DNA from: CAYLHS01 sp964594235
Lineage (GTDB): Bacteria; Actinomycetota; Acidimicrobiia; Spongiisociales; UBA4744
Reading direction: 5' to 3'
DNA: 8,415 nt
NCBI GenBank assembly: GCA_964594235.1
Contig: CAZQMF010000053.1
Location: 1 to 8,415, forward strand
The position numbers and the translations under genes were made by a program. Positions 1 to 6,002 of the stretch are shown piece after piece (the first letter of the stretch is position 1; every line of letters begins with the position of its first letter). A model generated the notes under the pieces. That model was given only the letters and a program-made list of their open reading frames with translations. It was not told the origin of the DNA and did not search any database.

Positions 1-59
1 GGCGAGGTTCGACACTCTGTCACCTCTGCCAAACACTGCCCGCGCTGATCGAGTGGTAG

Positions 60-87
60 CCGGCCGGTGAAGCATCGGCCCGGCCGG
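60..87. other. GC-rich inverted repeat (possible terminator hairpin)
   Basis: An 8-base arm, CCGGCCGG at 60-67, recurs at 80-87. The arm is self-complementary, so the two copies form a perfect 8-bp stem with a 12-base loop. No T-run follows. One forward frame entering from the left edge stops at 57-59, just before the hairpin, so it could end an upstream gene. That frame is too short (about 18 codons) to identify. A minus-strand frame is also open from about 124 to the left edge but resembles nothing I know. I therefore see no supportable gene in 1-160. Confidence 0.3.
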
Positions 88-147
88 ACCAGGCGCCACG
101 CGCTCGAGTTCTACCATATTCATCCTGGACTTGGCCGCGACCACCGG

Positions 148-153
148 TAGCCT
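148..153 (+). promoter_or_regulatory. -10 box TAGCCT, probable leaderless start
   Basis: TAGCCT lies 7 bp before the ATG at 161. At the usual distance from -10 box to transcription start, RNA would begin at or next to the start codon. There is no Shine-Dalgarno sequence, which agrees with a leaderless mRNA. CTGGAC at 125-130, 17 bp upstream, is a weak -35 candidate. The box lies inside the longer TTG-start reading (131), so it argues for the ATG. Confidence 0.45.
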
Positions 154-160
154 GCCTCGC

Positions 161-607
161 ATGCACACCACATTGCTCATCATTCACATCTTGGCTGCCG
201 CGAGCTGGCTCGGTGCAGGAGTGGCGGTCGCCCTTCTCTCCTCAATGGCCGGAAGGCAGGCGGAGGCAACAGGGGCGGGGTTGGCCGTCTCGTTCGAGAA
301 GATCGGCAATCTCCTCTTCATGCCGGCAGGCATCATCGTTCTGATCAGCGGGGTGGTGTTGGTGCTCGACAGCCCATGGAAGTTCACCAACCTCTTCGTG
401 ATCATCGGGATCGTCGCCGTCGTCAACGGTGCGGTGTTCGGAGCCAGGGTGTCCGGACCGGCGACCAAATCACTCCAGCAGGCGCACCAGACAGGGGACC
501 TACCGAAGCTTCGAGCCCTCTACAACAGGTTCGGAGTGCTCGTACTCATCGACGTCGGGGTCGTCGTCATCGCGCTGATCTCGATGATTCTGAAACTCGG
601 CACGTAG
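161..607 (+). CDS. DUF2269-like small integral membrane protein
   Basis: This is a 148-residue inner-membrane protein. Hydrophobic segments lie at about 3-27, 47-68, 76-97 and 128-147, with a basic, polar stretch before the last helix (about 100-122). The N-terminus (MHTTLLIIHILAAASWLG) has the His and Trp-Leu-Gly arrangement seen at the start of DUF2269 and related CopD-like membrane proteins, whose function is not established. I chose the ATG at 161 rather than the in-frame TTG at 131. A TAGCCT -10 box sits 7 bp before the ATG, and the ATG reading starts directly at the first helix. The gene stands alone and converges with the minus-strand membrane gene downstream. The family call is from motif memory; the topology is read from the sequence. 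Confidence 0.72.
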   Translation: MHTTLLIIHILAAASWLGAGVAVALLSSMAGRQAEATGAGLAVSFEKIGNLLFMPAGIIVLISGVVLVLDSPWKFTNLFVIIGIVAVVNGAVFGARVSGPATKSLQQAHQTGDLPKLRALYNRFGVLVLIDVGVVVIALISMILKLGT

Positions 608-643
608 CGCCGCAGACCGGCTGCTCGATTGACACGACCCACA

Positions 644-662
644 TTCCCGGGACCGCCCGGAA
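644..662. terminator. Hairpin between convergent genes
   Basis: TTCC (644-647) and GGG (649-651) pair with CCC (656-658) and GGAA (659-662), leaving a bulged C at 648 and the loop ACCG. It sits between the stop at 607 and the convergent stop at 720, where a bidirectional terminator is expected. Neither strand has a T-run after it, so classical intrinsic termination is uncertain. Confidence 0.35.
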
Positions 663-719
663 CGCGCGGAGGTTGCTCGCCGTCACGTCGAGGCCTTTGC
701 GCCGAGGGAACGGCCGCCT

Positions 720-1532
720 TCACTCTTTCAGCTCGGCTCGAGTGAACCTGACGAGCCGGACGACTGCGGCCCCCAACAGTGCGGCCCCGACCGGACTCAG
801 GGCGGCGAAGAACCCCGTCTGGAGCGACACGACGGCGACCGAGAGCGCTGCGGCGACCCTCCCAGCCAGCAACCGGTGCCGATCGATCGGCCTGGAGCGC
901 CGATCGGTCACCGAAACGGGAGCCGGACCATTCCAGAGAATGACGATGGAGGCCACGACGCCGACGAGAGCGACCAGTGTCGCGCCAGACGGGAGTCCCA
1001 ATCCGGCCGAAATGTTCGAGACGACCAGCCCGAACACACCTCCGGCCGCAACGAGCAGTCCGGCCGCAGCCCGCCTCCGGCCACCGGCGACCACCGCTCC
1101 CACCACCATTGCGGCGATCACGATCCACGACGCGTAGCGGTAGCCAAGGTACGCGGCCACCACCGCCAGGACTCCTGCGTCGCCCCAGCGCACCGAGACG
1201 CCGACTGTCCCGACGATCAACCGGGTGCCAAGCAGCACCCCGCCGACGAGCCACAAGGAGGCGAACCCGAACTGAAGCAGCGCGACGAACGCGAGCACGA
1301 GGGCGACACCCGCCGAGAGGTTCTCATCAGGATCGAGCTCTCTGCCTACCGCCCAGGCAAGAAACAGGGCGCCGAAGGAACCGACCACGTTTCCGATCGT
1401 GACGGGCCGGTCGCCCATGAGGCGGGTGATCGCCAGGACGAAGGTGCCGGCTGCCGAAGCGATCACGGCGAACCGGTTCGACGGGTAGTTCCACAGGATG
1501 GGACGTCCGAGTGCCGAGTCGAGCCGTGTCAC
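720..1532 (-). CDS. Multi-pass integral membrane protein of unknown function
   Basis: This 270-residue protein is very hydrophobic, with roughly eight to ten predicted membrane segments from about residue 21 to 262. A more polar arginine-rich stretch lies at about 203-222. A short acidic motif, GRELDPD (residues 63-69), falls in the loop after the second helix and is the most distinctive feature; I cannot tie it to a characterised family. The start is GTG at 1530-1532, supported by a TAGGAT box 6 bp upstream, which implies a leaderless transcript. The gene is divergent from the YedA-like transporter and its promoter nearly touches that gene's promoter. High GC3 in this frame and continuous hydrophobicity argue that it is real and not the overlapping frames. 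No function is proposed. Confidence 0.72.
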   Translation of the reverse strand: MTRLDSALGRPILWNYPSNRFAVIASAAGTFVLAITRLMGDRPVTIGNVVGSFGALFLAWAVGRELDPDENLSAGVALVLAFVALLQFGFASLWLVGGVLLGTRLIVGTVGVSVRWGDAGVLAVVAAYLGYRYASWIVIAAMVVGAVVAGGRRRAAAGLLVAAGGVFGLVVSNISAGLGLPSGATLVALVGVVASIVILWNGPAPVSVTDRRSRPIDRHRLLAGRVAAALSVAVVSLQTGFFAALSPVGAALLGAAVVRLVRFTRAELKE

Positions 1533-1538
1533 GCGCCC

Positions 1539-1544
1539 ATCCTA
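1539..1544 (-). promoter_or_regulatory. -10 box TAGGAT for the minus-strand membrane gene
   Basis: On the minus strand TAGGAT is followed by six bases (GGGCGC) and then the GTG start. This is leaderless spacing. No Shine-Dalgarno sequence is present. Confidence 0.5.
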
Positions 1545-1551
1545 TGGCAGG

Positions 1552-1557
1552 TACGCT
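1552..1557 (+). promoter_or_regulatory. -10 box TACGCT for the YedA-like gene
   Basis: TACGCT lies 30 bp before the ATG at 1588, leaving a short leader that carries AGGGA (1579-1583) at Shine-Dalgarno distance. Seven base pairs separate it from the opposing TAGGAT box at 1539-1544, so two polymerases could not occupy both promoters together. Confidence 0.35.
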
Positions 1558-1587
1558 TGCGCGGCCTCTCGCCTCAGTAGGGAACGC

Positions 1588-2460
1588 ATGTCCACAAAGT
1601 GGTTCGTCGTGGCGGCGCTCGCAGCCGTATACGTCATCTGGAGTTCCACGTATCTGGCATTGCGCTTCATGGTTGAGACGTTCCCACCGTTTCTGGGCAC
1701 CTCGATTCGTATGCTGCTGGCAGGGTCGATCCTGCTCGTCTCGCTCCGACTTCGAAACGCGGCGATGCCCACCGGACGTCAGTGGCGCAACGGAGTCGCC
1801 GTCGGTGTCCTCCTGTTCGTCGGAGGGCTGGGCCTCGTGACGTACGCGGAGGACCTCGGCGTCGGATCGGGTATCACCGCAACCGCAGTCGCGATGGTCC
1901 CGGTGTGGGCGGCATTCGTGTCGGGACTCTTCGGGCGGTGGCCAAACCGCACCGAGTGGATCGGCATCGCCGTCGGACTCGCGGGCGTTGCACTGCTCGC
2001 GGGGGAGGGAGACTTCAAGGCGGTGCCGCTCGGGCTCGCACTAGTGGTCATATCACCGGTCCTGTGGGCGTTCGGGTCGGTGTGGTCATCGCACACAGAC
2101 CTGCCTCGGGGCTTGATGTCTGCAGCGATCGAGATGCTCGGCGGTGGCGTCGTGCTCGGCCTGGTGGGCCTCGCGCTCGGTGAATCCATCACGGCGATGC
2201 CGAGCCTCAAGTCGTGGCTCGCACTCGCCTGGCTGGTCGTGCCGGGTTCACTGATCGGTTTCAGTGCGTACGCCTACCTGCTGCGCACGGTGCGTCCCGC
2301 GCTGGCCACCTCCTACGCGTATGTCAACCCCTTCTTTGCGGTGATCCTCGGCATCACGCTCGGCCAAGAACACCTCACTGGACAGGTGTGGATCGCACTG
2401 CCGATCATCCTTGCGTCCGTCGCGTTGATCGTGTGGAGCCGCGACCGGGCCGCGGCCTGA
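1588..2460 (+). CDS. yedA: YedA-like EamA/DMT-family transporter
   Basis: This is a 290-residue inner-membrane transporter of the drug/metabolite superfamily, with two EamA repeats of about five helices each (roughly residues 7-140 and 150-285). The N-terminal helix carries IWSSTY (17-22), matching the WGSTY signature. The C-terminal repeat carries RPALATSYAYVNP (236-248), nearly identical to that of E. coli YedA as I remember it. IEML (181-184) and LAGVALL also match YedA. YedA-type proteins are presumed metabolite exporters; the substrate here is unknown. I chose ATG 1588 over the frame's earlier ATG at 1498. The first helix begins at once, AGGGA precedes it, and the earlier start would overlap the divergent gene and its promoter. 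It ends just before a GC-rich hairpin. Confidence 0.88.
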   Translation: MSTKWFVVAALAAVYVIWSSTYLALRFMVETFPPFLGTSIRMLLAGSILLVSLRLRNAAMPTGRQWRNGVAVGVLLFVGGLGLVTYAEDLGVGSGITATAVAMVPVWAAFVSGLFGRWPNRTEWIGIAVGLAGVALLAGEGDFKAVPLGLALVVISPVLWAFGSVWSSHTDLPRGLMSAAIEMLGGGVVLGLVGLALGESITAMPSLKSWLALAWLVVPGSLIGFSAYAYLLRTVRPALATSYAYVNPFFAVILGITLGQEHLTGQVWIALPIILASVALIVWSRDRAAA

Positions 2461-2481
2461 CCCCCGATTGTCCTCGACTCA

Positions 2482-2518
2482 GGGCTCGACGCCACCCCTG
2501 GGGGCGCGCGCCGAGCCC
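2482..2518 (+). terminator. GC-rich hairpin after the YedA-like gene
   Basis: GGGCTCG (2482-2488) pairs with CGAGCCC (2512-2518). Inside, GCC (2491-2493) can pair with GGC (2503-2505). It begins 21 bp after the transporter stop, which suits a terminator, but no T-run follows. It also covers the place where the -35 region of the next promoter (-10 at 2533) would lie, so an operator role is an alternative. Confidence 0.4.
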
Positions 2519-2532
2519 GGGGTTCACGTGGG

Positions 2533-2562
2533 TAGGATCGCTTCACAGCGACGAGTGGAGGG
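2533..2562 (+). promoter_or_regulatory. -10 box and ribosome binding site of the acyl-CoA ligase gene
   Basis: TAGGAT at 2533-2538 is the same box used by the minus-strand membrane gene. It gives a leader of about 20 bases. GGAGGG at 2557-2562 is a strong Shine-Dalgarno site three bases before the ATG at 2566. Confidence 0.5.
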
Positions 2563-2565
2563 CAC

Positions 2566-4059
2566 ATGGCGATCCCCGCCTATGACTGGATCGGTCACCA
2601 CGCCGACCTTCACCCTGACAAGGTCGCGCTGATCGACGACGGCCGCGGCATCACCCTCACCTATGCCAACCTCGAAGAGCAGACCCGACGACTCGCCGAC
2701 TGGCTCTCGGCAAACGGCCTGTCGAAACGGGACCGCGTCGCCATCCTGGCAGGCAACACCACCGACATGTTCGAGGCGTTGTTCGCATGCGCGAAACTCT
2801 CGGCGATCCTGGTCCCGCTCAACTGGCGGCTGGCCGTCCCAGAGCTCCAGTTCATCATCAACGACTGCCGACCGAAGGTCCTCATCTATGAGGACACCTA
2901 CGCAACGACTGTCCCCCAACTCGACGTGCCGGTGAAACTCCAGCTAGGTCCCGACTATGAAGCTGCCAAGGCGAGCTCGGACCCCTCCGCCGTACATCCG
3001 GTCACCGCAGATCACGACGACCCGTGGGCGATCCTGTACACGTCCGGAACCACCGGACACCCAAAAGGCGCGATCACGACGCACGGCATGTTCTTCTGGA
3101 ACGCCGTCAACATCGGCAACGCAGTCGGTCTCACCTTCGACTCGACCAACCTCAACGTCCTCCCCACCTTCCACTCGGGCGGACTCAATCTCTACACGAC
3201 CCCGTGCTTGCATATCGGTGCGACGTCCATCAATCTGCGCGAGTTCAACCCGGAGCGCCTCCTCCGGTGGCTCGTCTCCGGCGAGGTCACCCACTTCTTC
3301 GGTGTTCCGGCGATCTACCAGTTCCTCGCCGAACATCCCGGATGGACCGACGCCGACCTGTCGAAGGTCCGGAGTTGGGCATGCGGCGGTGCACCGATGC
3401 CCGTCGCCCTCCTGCAACGGTACGCGGACCGCGGCGTGATCATCCGCCAGGGCATGGGGATGACGGAAACCTCCCCGACGATCTTCCTCACGGACGAGGC
3501 CCACGCCATGACCAAGGCAGGGTCGGTCGGTAAGCCCGTGCTCCACACGGAGATCCGCATCGTCGACGACGAAGGCATCGACGTGCCGGTCGACGAAATC
3601 GGCGAGCTGTGGGTGCGTGGCCCCAACGTCACACCGGGCTACTGGGAGCGTCCCGAGGCGAACGAATCGTCGTTCACCGACGGCTGGCTGCACACCGGCG
3701 ACGCTGCGCGGTCCGACGACGACGGCTACATCTACCTCATCGACCGGTGGAAAGACATGTTCATCTCGGGCGGAGAGAACGTCTACCCGGCGGAGGTCGA
3801 GCAGGTCCTCTTCCACCACCCCAACGTCCTCGACGTCGCAGTCATCGGCATTCCGGACGATCGTTGGGGGGAGGTCGGTCTTGCCATCATCGTCCCACGC
3901 GACGAGAACTCGTTCGATCCAGATGACGTCATCGCGTTCTGTGGCGACAAGCTCGCCAGATACAAGATCCCGAAGCACGTCGTGACCACCGATGAGTTGC
4001 CCCGGAACGCGGCAGGCAAAGTACTCAAGCGGCAACTCGTCGCTTCGCACACCCCATGA
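2566..4059 (+). CDS. AMP-forming acyl-CoA synthetase (fatty-acyl/aryl-CoA ligase)
   Basis: This 497-residue cytoplasmic enzyme of the ANL superfamily activates a carboxylic acid to acyl-AMP and then to its CoA thioester. All core motifs are present. They are the phosphate-binding loop YTSGTTGHPKG (158-168), the GMTETSP adenine-binding motif (298-304), WLHTGD (374-379) with the ATP-ribose Asp at 379, and the hinge region DRWKDMFISGGENVYP (393-408). The C-terminal catalytic Lys485 lies in NAAGKVLK. Length is typical of the medium/long-chain FadD-like or aromatic acid ligase group; sequence alone does not give the substrate. The start is set by GGAGGG at 2557-2562. Its TGA overlaps the ATG of the crotonase gene (ATGA at 4056-4059), so the two are translationally coupled and probably act in one pathway. 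Confidence 0.93.
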   Translation: MAIPAYDWIGHHADLHPDKVALIDDGRGITLTYANLEEQTRRLADWLSANGLSKRDRVAILAGNTTDMFEALFACAKLSAILVPLNWRLAVPELQFIINDCRPKVLIYEDTYATTVPQLDVPVKLQLGPDYEAAKASSDPSAVHPVTADHDDPWAILYTSGTTGHPKGAITTHGMFFWNAVNIGNAVGLTFDSTNLNVLPTFHSGGLNLYTTPCLHIGATSINLREFNPERLLRWLVSGEVTHFFGVPAIYQFLAEHPGWTDADLSKVRSWACGGAPMPVALLQRYADRGVIIRQGMGMTETSPTIFLTDEAHAMTKAGSVGKPVLHTEIRIVDDEGIDVPVDEIGELWVRGPNVTPGYWERPEANESSFTDGWLHTGDAARSDDDGYIYLIDRWKDMFISGGENVYPAEVEQVLFHHPNVLDVAVIGIPDDRWGEVGLAIIVPRDENSFDPDDVIAFCGDKLARYKIPKHVVTTDELPRNAAGKVLKRQLVASHTP

Positions 4060-4808
4060 CCGACCTCGTCCTGTCGACGGTTGAACCACCACTCGCGACC
4101 GTGACTTTGAACCGTCCGGAACGCCACAACGCTCTCGTCCCTGAACTGCTCTCGTCCCTCATCGGCCGCACTGTCGATGTCGCAGGCCTGCCGGATGTCC
4201 GATCGGTCGTCCTGGCTGCCAACGGTCGCTCGTTCTCGACCGGTGGCGATGTCGCCGCCTTCCATGCGCACGGGCATGACCTTGCCGGCTACGCCTCCGA
4301 GATCGTCGGCCTCCTCAACGAAGCCATGCTCACCCTCATGCGCATCGACCAGCCCGTGGTCGCTGCCGTGCACGGCGCGGTCACCGGCGGCTCTCTGGGC
4401 TTGGTCCTCGCAGCCGACCTGGTCGTCGCCGCCCCCACAGCATCATTCACGCCCTGGTACTCGGTCGTAGGGTTCGCCCCGGACGGCGGCTGGTCGGCAC
4501 TCCTCCCCGACCGGATCGGGCGAGCCCACGCGTCTACCACCCTCTTTCACAACTCGACGATCACGGCGGATCAGGCCCTCGAATGGGGGCTGGTCGACGA
4601 GATCGCCTACGACGCCGCGGCCGGCGCCCGTGCGGCGGCAGTGGCGCTTGCCGGCCTGAAGACACGAGCTGTCAAGCGCGGTCTGAACGCAGACCTGGAG
4701 TCGGTCGCCTCGGCGCTCGAACGTGAGCGGCAGTTGTTCGTCGAACAGGTCGTGACAGACGAGGCACTCGCAGGGATCGAAGCCTTCCTCAACCGGCGAC
4801 GTCCTTGA
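4056..4808 (+). CDS. Crotonase-fold enoyl-CoA hydratase/isomerase-family protein, atypical active site
   Basis: This is a 250-residue cytoplasmic CoA-thioester enzyme. Family signatures are RPERHNAL (20-27), the oxyanion-hole segment FSTGGDVAAF (60-69) and the helix start VHGAVTGGSLG (105-115). By alignment to rat mitochondrial enoyl-CoA hydratase, both catalytic glutamates are missing: the Glu144 position is Gly115 and the Glu164 position is Tyr135. It instead has GFAPDGGWSALLP (139-151), resembling the PD-G-G-LLP segment of PaaG-type isomerases, where an Asp serves as the acid/base; Asp143 is the equivalent here. An isomerase or another crotonase reaction is therefore likelier than simple hydration. 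It follows the ligase by a 4-bp overlap, and its 3' end overlaps the convergent MaoC gene by 20 bp. Confidence 0.88.
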   Translation: MTDLVLSTVEPPLATVTLNRPERHNALVPELLSSLIGRTVDVAGLPDVRSVVLAANGRSFSTGGDVAAFHAHGHDLAGYASEIVGLLNEAMLTLMRIDQPVVAAVHGAVTGGSLGLVLAADLVVAAPTASFTPWYSVVGFAPDGGWSALLPDRIGRAHASTTLFHNSTITADQALEWGLVDEIAYDAAAGARAAAVALAGLKTRAVKRGLNADLESVASALERERQLFVEQVVTDEALAGIEAFLNRRRP

Positions 4809-5592
4809 CCAGCACCAACGCTTCACCGACGACGACTGTTTGTCCGTCCGCCTCGACGATCGTGGTGAGGTTGACGAGTTCTTTCGCCGGGCGCAGCCGG
4901 CAGATCGTCACGGCCGCCTGCACCGGCACGTCGACGGGCACCGGCCGAACGAACGTGTAACGCTGTTTCAACCAGTTGGCGCCAGGACCGGGCAGTTCGA
5001 CGCCCAGCAGGGCGGACACCAATCCGCCGAGAAGCGGACCCGGCACTCCGTAGTCGTTCGGGTCGTCGACCAGCCGGCAGTAGGAGTCGACGTCGGTCTG
5101 GGTGAACGTTCGGACCCGAGACGCATGCATCCCGATCCGGAGTCCTTTGAGGACGGCCGACGGGTCGACAGGAGCGGACACAGGCGGCGGAGGAGTCGAT
5201 CCGAGGGCGAGCCCGCTCGTGATCTGGTCGCCTGCGGGATTGAGAAGACGCTCCTCGAACCCTCCCTCGATCGGCGTGAACCTGAGGGTCATCTCCTCTC
5301 CTGCGTACGTCGGGCCGTTGAACAACAGCTCCTGGTAGACCGGCCGAAAGCCTTCAACTCGGGCAAGCGCAGCGCTCATCACCGAGAAGAGAAACATGCC
5401 GTGTGCGACGGTGCGACCGAAGCGGGTGCCGGCGGCAAACGTGGCGTCGACGTGAATCGGGTTGTCGTCACCGCTCAGGCGAGCGAACTCATCGAACTGC
5501 TCCTGGGTGAACACCAGGCTCACATCGTGCACCCGTCCATCTTCGCAGGTGACGGCAACCGGGAAGCCCGGTCGAAATCCCTGGACTATCAA
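4789..5592 (-). CDS. Two-hotdog MaoC-like (R)-enoyl-CoA hydratase
   Basis: This 267-residue protein appears to contain two hotdog folds. The N-terminal half carries the hydratase-2 motif GDDNPIHVD (41-49), with the catalytic Asp42 and His47 pair, followed by GRTVAHGM (59-66). The C-terminal half (about 160-265) has the hotdog layout (FTQTDVDSY, GPLLGGLVSALLG, LPGPG, RYTFVRPV), but its motif has decayed to DDPND with no His, so it is probably structural. Expected role: reversible hydration of trans-2-enoyl-CoA to the (R)-3-hydroxyacyl-CoA. The start is uncertain. The longest frame opens with TTG (5590-5592) without a good Shine-Dalgarno site, and GTG codons at residues 21 and 24 are alternatives. 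It lies 43 bp after the DsrE-family gene on the same strand, so it is probably cotranscribed. Confidence 0.85.
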   Translation of the reverse strand: MIVQGFRPGFPVAVTCEDGRVHDVSLVFTQEQFDEFARLSGDDNPIHVDATFAAGTRFGRTVAHGMFLFSVMSAALARVEGFRPVYQELLFNGPTYAGEEMTLRFTPIEGGFEERLLNPAGDQITSGLALGSTPPPPVSAPVDPSAVLKGLRIGMHASRVRTFTQTDVDSYCRLVDDPNDYGVPGPLLGGLVSALLGVELPGPGANWLKQRYTFVRPVPVDVPVQAAVTICRLRPAKELVNLTTIVEADGQTVVVGEALVLVKDVAG

Positions 5593-5622
5593 ATGGTCAT
5601 CGCAGCGTCGAGCAAACGCGGC

Positions 5623-5641
5623 GTCTGACCGTCGATCAGAC
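5623..5641 (-). other. Small inverted repeat over the DsrE-gene stop codon
   Basis: GTCTGA and TCAGAC (5623-5628 and 5636-5641) form a 6-bp stem with a 7-base loop. The arm includes the TGA stop at 5636-5638. It sits in the gap between the DsrE-family and MaoC genes. No T-run follows, so it might pause transcription or adjust expression within the operon, or be chance. Confidence 0.2.
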
Positions 5642-5998
5642 CGTCACGACCCGATCGGCCGCCGCAATCAGTTCGGCCCACTGGGTTCCGTTGATCAGCT
5701 CCCCATTGATCCTCTCCAGATCCTGCGATGACACCCCCCGGGCGTCGGCGCACGGCATTCAGACGTAGACGGGGACGCCTTCTTCGATGATGCGGGAGAA
5801 GAACACGCTGAGCGGCGGAAACCCGATGCCGTGGATCGCATCGACCACGCTCTCTATCGCCAGGTAGGCGCCTTCTCCGAGAAGTGCGATTCTCGGTCGA
5901 TGACCCGCCTCGAGAGCTCCCACGGCACCGATGAATGGGATGGTCGCCTTCGTCGGATCATCGGATCCATGCGTGGCGGTGAACAGTATCGAGGTCAC
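5636..5998 (-). CDS. DsrE-family (COG2044-like) selenoprotein with in-frame TGA read as selenocysteine
   Basis: This is a 120-residue cytoplasmic protein if TGA at 5759-5761 is read as Sec80. The N-terminal part is typical of the DsrE fold: strand ILFTATHGSDDPTKAT (4-19), GAVGALEAGH (24-33), then a second strand and ALLGEGAYL. IHGIGFPPL (55-63) and GVPVYV (74-79) come next. The frame continues after the TGA with MPCADARGV (81-89) and a 40-codon tail in which 33 codons end in G or C, closing at a second TGA (5636-5638). COG2044 relatives have C-x-P-C-x-x-ARG here, so the TGA replaces the first Cys and gives a Sec-x-Pro-Cys redox pair. GTG at 5998 is the start because GGGAGGG lies four bases upstream and the first strand begins at once. 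Expected role: thiol/persulfide or peroxide redox chemistry. Alternatives are a Cys-to-stop mutation or a sequence error; the SECIS-like hairpin argues against both. Confidence 0.83.
5724..5752 (-). promoter_or_regulatory. Candidate bacterial SECIS element
   Basis: Reading the minus strand after the TGA, GACGCC (5746-5741) pairs with GGUGUC (5735-5730), one pair being G-U. The loop is CGGGG (5740-5736). Below a 2x2 internal loop, UGCG (5752-5749) pairs with CGCA (5727-5724), giving ten base pairs in all. The apical loop begins 18 bases after the TGA and has G at its second position (first if C5740 pairs with G5736). These values fit the known bacterial rule: a loop about 16-37 bases from UGA, with a G in the first two loop positions. 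It lies wholly within the coding sequence, as bacterial SECIS elements do. SelB binding is inferred. Confidence 0.75.
5759..5761 (-). other. In-frame TGA, proposed selenocysteine codon (Sec80)
   Basis: On the minus strand the codons run GTC TAC GTC TGA ATG CCG TGC GCC. TGA takes the place of the Cys expected before x-P-C-A. It differs from the Cys codon TGC by one base, as in Sec/Cys homologue pairs. Confidence 0.78.
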
Positions 5999-6002
5999 GA
6001 GT

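Noticed and set aside
1..124. Open minus-strand frame from ATG near 124 to the left edge
   Set aside because: About 41 codons without recognisable similarity, containing the CCGGCCGG inverted repeat. There is not enough to call a gene.
376..1137. 253-codon plus-strand frame across the DUF2269-like gene and the next gene
   Set aside because: It is Arg/Thr/Pro-rich, spans two opposed genes and shows no domain. Both strands already have better-supported genes.
2944..4092. 382-codon minus-strand frame opposite the acyl-CoA ligase
   Set aside because: It is the mirror of a high-GC gene: rich in Val, Arg, Asp and Gly, with no motif. The plus strand has complete ANL motifs.
4840..5628. 262-codon plus-strand frame opposite the MaoC gene
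   Set aside because: It is Arg-, Gly- and His-rich with no family signature. The minus strand carries the hydratase-2 motif.
5636..5758. Separate small gene starting at the ATG right after the TGA
   Set aside because: The 40 codons make no independent fold and have no Shine-Dalgarno site of their own. They match the C-terminal part of the DsrE family, so read-through is the better explanation.
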